Part shown: piece by piece, positions 34,392-44,458 of the stretch
How the letters are laid out: every line of letters starts with the position of its first letter
Position numbering within the stretch: position 1 is the first letter of the stretch
Assembly: GCA_023055425.1 (NCBI GenBank)
Contig: JALGPY010000007.1
Coordinates: 15,820,001-15,884,000 of the forward strand
Reading direction: 5' to 3'
Source: Linanthus parryae
Lineage: Eukaryota; Streptophyta; Magnoliopsida; Ericales; Polemoniaceae
DNA: 64,000 nucleotides
Position numbers and translations under genes: made by a program
Notes under the pieces: generated by a model
Databases searched by the model: none
What the model was told of the DNA's origin: nothing
What the model saw: only the letters and a program-made list of their open reading frames with translations

Positions 34392-35849
34392 CTTTTCGAA
34401 TTTTGAAAAGAAAACAGGAAAATGGTTGAGGCATTAATGTAATATTTTGAAACATTAATGTAATGTTGCTAGGGTTTCTCCCCCTTCTTTTTTAACAACA
34501 AACAATGAGTTTGCCCGTTTTGCCCTTTTCGGGATTTGATTGGACATTTCTGTGCATATCCAAGTAGGACATCAGCAATTGATTCTTTGCTTGATTTTCG
34601 CGCTAATTTCTCGGCAGATAAGCACGCTTCCGTTGGGAAGTCCATCCGAATCATGACTATCCGTCATTTATTAGGATACGCAACCGAATCGTCGTAGCCT
34701 TTAGTAGGGTAATTGATTGTTACCGCTTTTCAAGGCGTAAGTGATTGAACTTACCCTCTTTTTGAATTTGCTGACTCATCTTAGGCAACCGAAGAGTCTC
34801 TACAGGGCCTATATAAACCCCGTCTTTGCTATTTGGGTTCTTCATCCCAAACATGTGCTTTGCCGTGAGTCGTTACGACTGCTGGCTTCAACGCTTGTTT
34901 TTCGTTGATTCATGGCAACTTCAAGTTTTGAATCCTGAGTTTGCGCTTTGTGCTATAGAAATAGTTTCCAAGATCCACTTTATGAGGCTTATTGCTGTTT
35001 ATAACCGTCATAAAGAGGATGCAGATAATATCTCATGTGTGTTCGAAGAAATTTCTTCGTGTATTATGTGTGCAGGTCATGTTTCCGGCCGCCTTGTGGC
35101 GAGGTGCAGCGCCGAAGTGACCGTGCTACCGTCTCGTAATGAACGGCAGAATTCTCCTCCAGCATCCCTGGAGGAGAACTCATTGCCCCCACGTTCTTGA
35201 ACTCAGGGTTGTAAACCGCTGTGTTCATCCCCGTCTACAAGGAGCCCTTGCCCGTTGGAGCTTCTGCTTGCAGCTTGATCGCCGGAACCGGTGGTTCCTT
35301 GGGCAAATGTTATGGGGAGCGTATCTGACAATGGTCTTGTCGGATAGCGGAATGTCGAGCGTATGGTTTCATGTGGCTCTTTTTAGAGCGAGATCCCCTT
35401 TGCTACAGATGTCACCCACAGATTCGGGCATCATGTAGCCGGCGCTTGAAGCCAGGGCGATTCATTCTTTGCAGTCCGGGTTTCCATACCGTGTCTCTGC
35501 TGGCTGATCAGCCATTTTTCGAATGTATTGTAAGCCATGTTGGCTGTGTAGTTAGATGCGAGCTTTTCGCTTGTAAGCTGCTATCTAGATAGATAAATTG
35601 TAAGTCATTCGACTCATAATGATAAATAGTATTTGTATCATCTGTTATTTGCAACAGAGTACAATTTCGCATGCGTTTCGGCTTGTCTTGCCTTGCATAA
35701 TGACATGTAATGATTTCACATACGCGATGTCGATTGCAAATGTTTCGATAGATCATTCGAGATCGTAATTTCGCAGCTGTGCCATCTTGACGGATGGGCT
35801 TGTAGTTGGTCGTTGTAAATCGTATGAGATCACGTTCACAACATTGCTA
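34392..35849 (+). other. Spacer between PMD gene and hairpin array, element 2
   Basis: It matches 6188-7689 of element 1, including repeated ATTAATGTAAT motifs near 34433-34463 that may help 3'-end formation, and the TATA-like box listed separately. From about 35140 to 35500 the two copies differ strongly, then match again. No protein family is recognised. Confidence 0.45.
34810..34817 (+). promoter_or_regulatory. TATA-like box downstream of the PMD gene, element 2
   Basis: TATATAAA in a conserved context. About 50 bp downstream is GTGAGT (34865), and at 35071 TGCAG, a donor/acceptor pair kept in both copies. This may mark a second + strand transcript that crosses the array. Confidence 0.4.
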
Positions 35850-37225
35850 TCGTTCCAGATAATTTTCCAGAGATCAATCAAGATCGTTGAGCTGTGCGAA
35901 TTGCTATCATAGAAGATAGGCTTTGTATGAGATCGTTTCTCGCATAAACTGCTATCACAACAGACAGATCTTTAGAAGATCTAATAAGATAATTCTGCAG
36001 TCGCGTTGCCATCATAACAGACGGGCTTGGGTGGTTAATCAAAATTACTTTGCATATAAATTGCTATCGTAACAGATAGGCTTGAGAAGATCACTATAAG
36101 ATCGCATCTGTATAGCCCGCTACCTCAAGAGGTAGACGTTAGATGATCGATTGAGATCGTTTTTGTATTTCGCTGTTATCGCAAAAGATAGGCTTTGGAC
36201 GATCATGTAAGATCGTATTCTCGTTTGGGTGCTATCGCAAGAGATAGGCTTCAATGATCACTTAAGATCGCATTCGTATTTGATTGCTACCATGAGAGAT
36301 AGGCTTTAGATGATCACTTAAGATCGCATTTGCGTTTGGCTGCTATCGTAAGAGATAGGCTTTAATGATCACTTAAGATCGCATTTGCATTTGATTGCTA
36401 TCATGGGAGATAGGCTTTAGATGATCACTTAAGATCGCATTTGCATTTGGCTGCTATCGTAAGAGATAGGCTTTAATGATCACTTAAGATCGCATTTGCA
36501 TTTGATTGCTATCATGAGAGATAGGCTTTAAACGATCACTTAAGATCGCGTTCGTATTGGCTGCCATCGTAGGAGATGGGCTTTAGATGATCACTTAAGA
36601 TCGCGTTCGCGTGTAGCTGCTATCGTAAGAGATAGGCTTTAGATGATCGATTAAGATCACATTTGTATTGGCTGCCATCGTAGGAGATGGGCTTTAGATG
36701 ATCACTTAAGATCGCGTTCGCGTGTAGCTGCTATCGTAAGAGATAGGCTTTAGATGATCGATTAAGATCACATTTGTATTGGCTGCCATCGTAGGAGATG
36801 GGCTTTAGATGATCACTTGAGATCGCATTTGCGTGTAGCTGCTATCATAAGAGATAGGCTTTAGATGATCGATTAAGATCAGATTTGTATCGGCTGCCAT
36901 CGTAGGAGATGGGCTTTAGATGATCATTTAAGATCGCATTTGCGTGTAGCTGCTATCATAAGAGATAGGCTTTAGATGATCGATTAAGATCAGATTTGTA
37001 TCGGCTGCCATCGTAGGAGATGGGCTTTAGATGATCAGTTAAGATCACGTTTGCGTTTGCTGCTATCGTAGGAGATAGGCTTTGAATGATCGATTAAGAT
37101 CACGTTTGCGTTTGCTGCTATCGTAAGAGATAGGCTTTGAATGATCGATTGAGATCGCATTTGCTATCGTAAGAGATAGGCTTTAATGATCAATTAAGAT
37201 CGCGTTTGTATTTGCTGATATTGCA
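35850..37225. repeat. Hairpin tandem array of element 2
   Basis: About two dozen units of about 54-60 bp with the stem CTATC-N6-GATAG and a GATC-N6-GATC block. At about 36540-37030 two unit types alternate (stem CTATC/GATAG and stem CCATC/GATGG), giving a higher-order repeat of about 118 bp. The array is longer than that of element 1 (about 1.4 against 0.95 kb), showing expansion or contraction within the family. Confidence 0.92.
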
Positions 37226-37289
37226 GCGAATAAATCTTTAACGGCAATAATAAATTAAATAGAACGATATAAACAGCTAGATATATGAA

Positions 37290-37375
37290 CTTCTCATTTG
37301 GGAGAATTCTTTTATTATAGCATTCTCATATGGGAGAGATAGGATTACAATCCTCTCATATGGGAGAGGAGATTG
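37290..37375 (-). terminator. Candidate 3'-end region of gag-pol RNA, element 2
   Basis: Three palindromic motifs (TTCTCATTTGGGAGAA, TCTCATATGGGAGA, CCTCTCATATGGGAGAGG) and a - strand AATAAA (37311-37316), about 120 bp past the pol stop. The order is the same in element 1. Confidence 0.35.
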
Positions 37376-37438
37376 CGAATACCGTAGCCACATGAGATAT
37401 TAAACAGCGTTATTATAACACGTATGAAATAAGAGAAG

Positions 37439-39743
37439 TCAAGGATAGTACTTCTTGATCCAGCGCATGTTGATTGAGCTTGGAGTCGAGGTTGTGCCGT
37501 GCAACCTTCGTATGCTGCAGTAGCCGCTATCGAAGACTTCGGTAACTTCGAAGGGTCCTTCCCAATTAGCTGCGAACTTTGGGTGAGTTGCTTCTCGCAT
37601 GCAGTGGTCAGATGCGCGCAAGACCAGGTCGCCAACTGCGAAATCCCGTCGCTGGACTGTCTTGTTGTAGGCGCGAGCGATTCTTTCTTGGTACCGCTTG
37701 TTAGCCCTTTTGGCTTGTTCTCGCTTTTCTTCCAGCAAGATTAAATCATGATCGCGTTGGTTTTCGTAGAGTGCGTGGAAGGCCAGCCTTGCCGAATTGA
37801 CTCTGACCTCCGCAGGTACCACAGCTTCGGCCCCATAACATAGTAAAAATGGCGAGGCCCCTGTGGGTGTCCTTGGAGAAGTTCTGTAGGCCCACAGAGC
37901 TATGTTGAGAGAGTCGGCCCACTTCTTGTGGTCATCTGCGACCATCTTGCTCAGAATTCTCAGCAGCGTTTTGTTAGTCGCCTCGGCTTGCCCGTTTCCC
38001 TTTGGATAATAGGGGGTAGAGCATATCTGCCTGATATTGTACTCCGCAAGTTTTGTAGCTACCTGACGATTAACAAAAGGAGTACCGTTATCTGAAAGAA
38101 TAGTATTCGGGATTCCGAACCTGCATATGATGTTTTCCTGGATGAAGTTGACCACAGCCAGCGCGTTTGCTGTCTTCAGTGGTATTGCTTCCACCCATTT
38201 GGTGAACAGCTCGGTTGCTGTAAGAATGAAATGGTTCCCATGTGACGTTGGTCGGATGGGGCCGATGAAGTCCAAAGCCCATGTGTGAAATGGCCATGGC
38301 GTTCCTAGTGCATGTAGGTCCACAGCGGGAGCGTGCACTAGGTTCCCTTTGAATTGACATTCTTGGCAGCGTCGCACCTTGGTGCGGCAATCGACTTCCA
38401 TCGTGGGCCAGAAGTATCCGATTGAGAGGAGCTGTCTGCATAATTTCGCACCTCCCTGGTGTTCCACCTGATGAGAGAGATCCATGACTTCTTGTGCTTC
38501 CCTATCGTCTAGGCATCGCAGCAAGTTGCCCTCGTGACCTTTTCGCCAAAGCAGGTTTTCTTGAACCACATATCGAGAAGCTTTCCTCCTCAATTTATCT
38601 GCATCTTTTCTCGATTCGGGTACGGTGCCCTTGGTGAGGAATTCAAACAATGGCTTTCTCCAGTCTGTATCGTCATCGATTAGAGCGACAAGTAGAGAAT
38701 CTTTGATTAGTGCGCAACTCTCGCACTTCCCTTGTATCAGGGCTGCGGCTGTAGACATGCTTGGCCAATGGATGCCATATCTCTGAGCTTTCCTGTAGAT
38801 TGACACCTCGCTTTCTCCGCAAGCGTGTTGGTGAATCTTTTCCAGCAGCTGTTGTCCCTCTTGCTCGGAGACGCATCGCATGAGTATTCCTCCGGGACCC
38901 TTGTAGTAAAGGGTGTTGTCGTGGATACAGTATCCTTTCGTGAGTGCCCAGCTCTCGCTACTGGTGCCTTTCGCAATAGCTTGCAGGATTGCTTTTCGCC
39001 AGTCCGCGTCATCCATGTGTTCGTCGTCGCACGCATCTTCTGTTAATGCCGACGAAGTTCGCACTTCGATGGAAATCCTCGCGGGGCATTTGTCTATGCT
39101 GACCTTAGATCCTAGGGTTGCTAAGGCGTCTGCATGCCTGTTGTCCGCTCGGGGCTTGTGCTCGTATTTCACGTCACAGAATTGCTGCATCAGCTTTTGC
39201 ACCAGAGTGCGGTATGACAGGAGGTTGATTTCCTTTAAACCATATTCGCCCGAGGCTTGCTTAACAATCAGTTTGGAATCTCCCATGACCGTTAAGTTGC
39301 TCACTTCTAAAGCTTTCGCTGTACGAAGCCCTGCGATAAGAGCCTCGTATTCCGCCTCATTGTTCGTGACTGCGAAATTGAGTTTTGCGGACATCTGTAT
39401 GACTTCCCCGTCGGGCTTTGTCAAGACTATCCCAATGCCCCCGCCTTTTCTGGTTGACGAACCGTCGAAGTGGAGGGTCCAATAGGGCACGTCGATCGCG
39501 TAGATTTCAGGGCCTTCGAGCTCTTCCTCGATCACGGGTTCGTGACTGTTGTCGGGGAACTGTGCCAACAGATCTGCTACCGCCTGCGACTTGATCGCTC
39601 TTGGCCTTACGCATGTGATGTCGTATTGAGAGATGGTCATATACCATTTCGCCAATCTCCCGCCCGGAGTAGTGTGAGTTAGCAAGTATCTTATGGGGTC
39701 GCTTTTGGTGACCACCACTACTTTGTGCGATGCAAAATAGTGT
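37439..39743 (-). CDS. Tat pol: RNase H end, archaeal-type RNase H, integrase
   Basis: Continuation of pol after a frameshift near 39744. It starts in the tail of the first RNase H (TPGGRLAKWYMTISQYD). It then has a second RNase H of the Tat type (about 39080-39490: WTLHFDGSSTRKGGGIGIVL, NNEAEYEALIAGL, DSKLIVKQ, NRHADALA). Next come the zinc-binding HHCC module (HQVEHQGG ... CQEC), the integrase core with DFIGP, SDNGTPF and the E of GNGQAEATN, and the NWEGPFEV C-terminal module ending in WIKKYYP. All integrase catalytic residues are present. It is part of one long polyprotein with gag, protease and RT in the next entries; the frameshift means it could not be made from the RT frame. Confidence 0.93.
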
Positions 39744-41174
39744 CAACTTCTCTATCACAAAGAATAAAGCAAGGCAATGACGTTCGATGTCTGTGTACCT
39801 TGATTCAGCAGGCTGCACAATGCGAGAGATGTAATAGATAGGCCTCTCTTGACCCTCATATACCTGGGCCAAGAGTGCTCCTATAGATCTCCTTGTTGAT
39901 GTAAGATATAGCAGCAGCGGTGATCCCAGTTGAGGCGCGATCATAATCTTTGGGGATGTAAGTATCTCCTTTAGTTTTCCAAATGCGGCTTCGTGGTCAG
40001 GAGCCCAGTTGTATGCGGCGTCCGTCTTGAGAAGAGTGCTGAAACAGCATGTGATTTCGGCGATTGCTGGGATGAATCTCCGCAGATATGACAGTTTTCC
40101 CAAGAATGTTTTCAAGGCACTTTGGTTGTGAGGTGGCGTCATGCTGGTGATGGCTGACACTTTCGCAGGGTCAGGCTCGATCCCTTGGCGATGGACCACG
40201 CACCCCAAAAACTTCCCCGAGGTCACGCCGAATGCGCATTTCATAGGGTTCATTTTCAGTTGAAAGCTCCTGCATCTGTTGAACACTTTTCGCAGGTCTG
40301 CGAGGTGATCTGCTTCATGCCTGGATTTGACTACCAGGTCATCCACATAGAATTCCACTTCTTTGTGCATCATGTCATGGAATAGAGCCATCATGGCTCG
40401 CTGATAGGTCGCGCCTGCGTTCTTGAGACCGAATGGCATTACCGTGTAGTTGAATACCCCCACGGGAGTGATGAATGCAGTTTTCTGTGCATCTTCGGGA
40501 TCCATCTTGATTTGATTATACCCACTGAAGCCGTCCATGAAACTGAACATGCGATGGCCTGCCGTCGAATCGATGAGCAAGTCGATGTTAGGCAGTGGGA
40601 AATCATCCTTAGGGCAGAAACGGTTGAGATCGCGGAAGTCCACGCAGATGCGGAGCTGTCCGTTCTTCTTCACCACCGGCACGATGTTGGCTAACCATGT
40701 AGGATGGTGGTTTGGCTCTATGAACTTGGCGTCCAGGAGCTTGACAATCTCCTGTTTGATCTTCACGTTGAGCTCTGGCCTGAAGCTTCTGGTGCTTTGC
40801 TTGACCGGTTTAGACCCTGGGATGACGTCTAAACAGTGCATGGTGATGCTCGTGTCCAGACCCGGCATTTCATCGTATTCCCATGCGAATACATCCTTGT
40901 ACTCAGTTAGGAGCTGCAGCAGCCCTTGTTCCTCTTCGCTTGTGAGGTCCGCACTCAGGAAGACTGGCCTCCTCTTTTCCTCGTTCGGGCTGAGGAACAC
41001 TTCCTTTAGCTCTTGCTTTTGTGGTCTTGGCCTGTCTTCCATGCATTCGGGCGCTTCTTTGAGTTTCTCGTCTGAAGCGATCTGTGTTGGCTCTTCTGTC
41101 AGCGCAACTTGTTTGGTTCGATTGATTTTCCCAGGGACACCCCCATGCCCGTGTGAGGACGTCCCCGCGCACCT
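39744..41174 (-). pseudogene. Tat pol: reverse transcriptase and first RNase H (frameshifted at its end)
   Basis: The RT has KPVKQSTRSFRPE, WLANIVPVVKKNGQLRICVD, FMDGFSGYNQI, TPVGVFNYTVMPFGLKNAGA and the active-site box FYVDDLVVKS (about 40330-40357). The connection and RNase H follow (FLGKLSYLRRFIP, PLLLYLTSTRRSIGALLAQ, SRYTDIERHCLAL). At about 39744 the frame is lost: pol homology moves to another frame, equal to a loss of 2 bp or a gain of 1 bp. The sequence after that in this frame (to 39507) is out-of-frame. The segment is in the same frame as gag and protease, from which it is separated by a TGA at 41175-41177. Confidence 0.9.
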
Positions 41175-41177
41175 TCA

Positions 41178-41675
41178 TATGCGATAGCATTTCTTCCCGT
41201 TGGCGTAGAAGCTCTCTATCTCCTTACCCTCGGGGTCATGCTTTGCAATCCTCTTCAGGGTATACACATTTTTCCGATGGTATGCGATACGCGGCGCCTC
41301 TTCGTATGTAGGCGGCTTTTCGTTTGCATCTCCCCTTGTTACCATCACACCTGCAGGTGACTGGTCCTTGATGTCCTCCCAAAGAGGTAAAGGAGTAGGG
41401 TTGAATGGTCCAGGTGTTTGCTCGTCGGCCATCTCGGTGAACCACACCGCCTCGCTGAGATGTGCTTCGTCCAAGTTGAATGGGTTGGTTGAGGCCGGTA
41501 TTTCGACAATCCTGTCGTTCCAGATAGCTTTCATCATCTGGTGAGCCGTGGAAGGGATTGCGTCGAAGCAATGAATCCAGGCTCGACCGATGATCATGTG
41601 ATATGTGGTGTTCGCATCTATGACGTAGAATTTCGCCGAACACTTGATCTTACCAATCTGAACGCCTAGGCGGAT
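41178..41675 (-). pseudogene. Tat pol: protease C-terminal part and linker, between two stop codons
   Basis: The segment is in frame with gag upstream and RT downstream, but is bounded by TGA at 41676-41678 and TGA at 41175-41177. It begins with IRLGVQIGKIKC and contains TYHMIIGRAWIH, the typical end of a Tat-type aspartic protease, then a linker of about 120 residues. Both TGA codons could come from CGA by C-to-T change at a CpG, which is common in methylated transposons. I cannot exclude programmed read-through, but two such sites would be unusual. Confidence 0.75.
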
Positions 41676-41678
41676 TCA

Positions 41679-43787
41679 TCCGATCGTCATTCTAGAGTCG
41701 CTTCCGAATCCCACCAGCGGGGATGGACGCTTGACCACTTTGTGCTCGGGGATCCCTGCTAGCTTGAGTGTGTGGAGGGGAACAACATTGACCGCTGCTC
41801 CTCCATCGACAAACGCTCGCTTGAATTCGACGCCGTTGATGATGGCGGTGACGTACAGGGGCCTCTGGTGGCTCGCATCTGTCTTCTTGTCGCTGGCAGA
41901 AAAGGTCATAATCTTTTCTGTGGGACGGGACGCCCTGATGACTTTCCCGTTGGAGACTACGAGCTCCTCTTCGTAGTCCTCCGCTATCCTTAAGATTGCT
42001 TTCGTCATATCCGCTCGGCATTTTTCTGAGAAGTTCATCTCATCAAAGAATTTGCTGAAGCCGTGCGACCCTTTCATGCGATCGGCACGCTCATCCTCTG
42101 TGTCCATGTTGTAGTCTTCCTCTTCATGGACTTCAGCGATGATCGGTAGACCATCCTCTGCGACTTCTTCTAAGTCTACTATCGAGATCATGGCGACCTC
42201 TTTGCCCTTTGAGCCCGAATCTGTATGGGCAGGCAGCGGGTTGCTGCGCACGTCTTTCCGGTGGTCACTGACGATGAGTTCGCCATTCTTCATCTTCTGG
42301 TCGAACGCGAATCTGAGCTTCTTGCACTCGGCTGTAGGATGCATGATCTTGCCGTGGTATTCGCACCACTTAGGGTCTCTCGTCATCTCCTTGGAGGGTG
42401 TTTTCTCGAGCGGTGGCAGGACGCCGTCCTTGCGCCACTGTCTGCAGAGATCGCTCGCTTCCTCCACCGAGCATGGCAGAGGCGGTGCGTCGAAGTTTGT
42501 AACCCTTGCTTGCTTCTGGGGCGAAACTGCGTTGACTTCAGCTTCGCGTCCTCGCTTGTAGCCGAATCTGCCGATCTTGTAGGTGGTGCCGCTCGCAGGT
42601 CGTTCTGGAGCGCTCTTCTTTCTCTGTCTCTCGACAATGGGCTCGATGTTCATCGTGCACTCGATGAGCTTTGAAAACGTGGGCGTTTGCAAATTGATCA
42701 GCATGCTCTTGTATTCATCTCGCATGCACTGCAGGCATATCTCCACGAGCCGGCTTTCGAGCATGGGGTCCTTGCATTCCAAGGATTTCGCTCTGAATTT
42801 CTTGATGAAAGTGATTCCATCTTCCTCGCGTTTCTGATACATCCGCGAGAGGTGGATCATCGTCACCTTCTCTTCCATCTGGAAGAACTTGGTATAGAAC
42901 TTCTGGACCATGTCGTCCCAAGTCTTCACGGATCCGGCTTCCAACGTCCGGTACCATTTGTATGCTACATTCCCAAGAGTCTTTGGGAACTCTCGCATCA
43001 GCAGTTTGGGATCAGCTCCGTATGGACCCATGACGTCAATGAAACGCATGACATGCTCATGAGCGTTCCCGTTGACGTCCTCGAACTTATCCCATTTAGG
43101 AGCCTTGTACCCCGCCGGGTTAGGCATGAGATAGATCTCTCGTGGAATGGGTGGATCGTTGTCTAGCTTCGGGATGATGGTATCCGCGAGCGACTGATGA
43201 GCTAGGATGGAGTCCACGCGCTTCTGCAAGGACGTCATGCATTCTGGGAGGCTTCCCTCGGTAGCTGTCGGAGGGATTGCCGTAGGCGGTGGCGACACAT
43301 ATGCCGCCGGGGGATTGGGATTATATTGACTGCCCGCGTTTCCCCAAATCGTCGCTGGTGGAGGCAGAGTGTACTGCAAAGTTGGGTTAGACGCCAAAGC
43401 CGTGGGCTGAGAGGCGTGAGCGGCAGGGGGTAGCATTTGCGCCGTTGACCCTTGGACCGAAGGCAGCTGCGCGGCTGACGGTGGAGTTTGCAGGTGAGGG
43501 TTGGGAGGCGTGGCCGACACTCCCAATCCCGGAGCGGTAGGGGTTCCTCCTCCCTGAGGGATGGCGGTACCTGGTGGAGGATTTGGCGCAAGGGTGCCCA
43601 GAACGGCCAAGATTCGCTCCAGCTGCGCAGATTGAGACTTGAGAGTTTTTGCCTGACTTTGGACAGTGGCGTCCAAAGACTCCAAAGTTGGTGCCTCGCC
43701 GGGAGTCGTCGGAGTACGGCGGACTTCTTCTCCCGAGGGAGTTTCGGCGGAAGGCGATCGGTTGCTGACATCATCCTCCTGAGACAT
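41679..43787 (-). CDS. Tat gag with protease N-terminus (703 aa)
   Basis: Starts at the ATG at 43785-43787 (MSQEDDVSNRS), 41 bp from the LTR. Residues about 35-65 form a short coiled coil (TVQSQAKTLKSQSAQLERIL), followed by a Pro-rich region. The capsid-like gag domain (PF03732-like) is at about 220-390: PKWDKFEDV, YKWYRTLEAGSVKTWDDMV, FYTKFF, RAKSLECKDP. A zinc-knuckle-like CEYHGKIMHPTAEC with one Cys replaced by His, as is usual in Tat gag, is near 475. The start of the aspartic protease, with DGGAAVNVV, is near 668. Gag packages the RNA and the protease cuts the polyprotein. The frame ends at a TGA inside the protease. Confidence 0.92.
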
Positions 43788-43808
43788 GGTTGCTTTTGCT
43801 GGTAAGTT

Positions 43809-43828
43809 TCACGTCGGGTTCACCAAAA
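43809..43828 (-). other. Leader / primer-binding region, element 2
   Basis: The - strand reads TTTTGGTGAACCCGACGTGA directly after the 5' LTR, as in elements 1 and 3. The tRNA primer is not identified. Confidence 0.6.
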
Positions 43829-44453
43829 TGTGCACAAGAGATTCCGGCAGGGAGACCTCCGTGTACACCGTACGTAGTGGATCAGGGATCGCACAGGAAG
43901 AATAGGGGTGTGTGTAGGGAGAGAGTAAGTCAGTAGCAATGTCTGAGAGAGAGACAGAGGTTTGGCAGAGCTTCCGCGTATAGCTGTGTTGTTCTCTTTG
44001 TGTGGAAAGAGTAACGATATATATATATTGGAGAACGTGACCGTTGTAGTGTGGTTAATGCGTCCATTAATGGCGGCTTAATTAGCTTAACCATAACGGC
44101 ACGTTCGTCCGAGTATATAGGAACCGTTAGAGCACGTGGTGCGTGAGTACCGGAACCGTTATGAGGTTGACCGGGTTTGACCGGATTGACCGGGTCTAGG
44201 GAGCTCGTGCCATAGATCTCTCAAAACAGTTACTAAAGGTCGCGCGCGGGCTTGGCTCGCACGCGACAGGGCTTACCCTAGCCTCCAAACCACAAGTCCC
44301 TACAAGTCCCGTGCAGTGGTATGCGAGGGCTCTGTCTCGCAGCCCCCACATGGATCAGCTCGGCTGGTGATCCTGTGTGTGTGGAGCACAATATGGTGTG
44401 CTGGATGGTCGCCACGTGGCCTGGATCTGCCATGTCATAAAGCAGTATCTACA
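43829..44453 (-). repeat. Tat element 2 5' LTR (right copy)
   Basis: 625 bp, two differences from the left copy over the full length by eye. GAGGT target duplication follows at 44454-44458. Confidence 0.95.
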
Positions 44454-44458
44454 GAGGT

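Larger units (their letters stand above)
28786..44453 (-). mobile_element. Tat/Retand-like Gypsy element 2, complete and young (15.7 kb)
   Basis: Both 625-bp LTRs are present, with GAGGT target duplications (28781-28785 and 44454-44458). In - strand order: 5' LTR, leader, gag, protease, RT-RNase H, a second (archaeal-type) RNase H, integrase, hairpin array, antisense PMD gene, polypurine tract, 3' LTR. The second RNase H and the antisense extra ORF place it in the Tat lineage of Ty3/Gypsy, nearest to Retand-like elements. Two in-frame TGA codons and one frameshift break gag-pol, while the PMD gene is intact. Confidence 0.95.

Noticed and set aside
42139..43166. Several + strand open frames of 80-160 codons over gag
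   Set aside because: Shadows of the long - strand gag frame, which has clear domain content.
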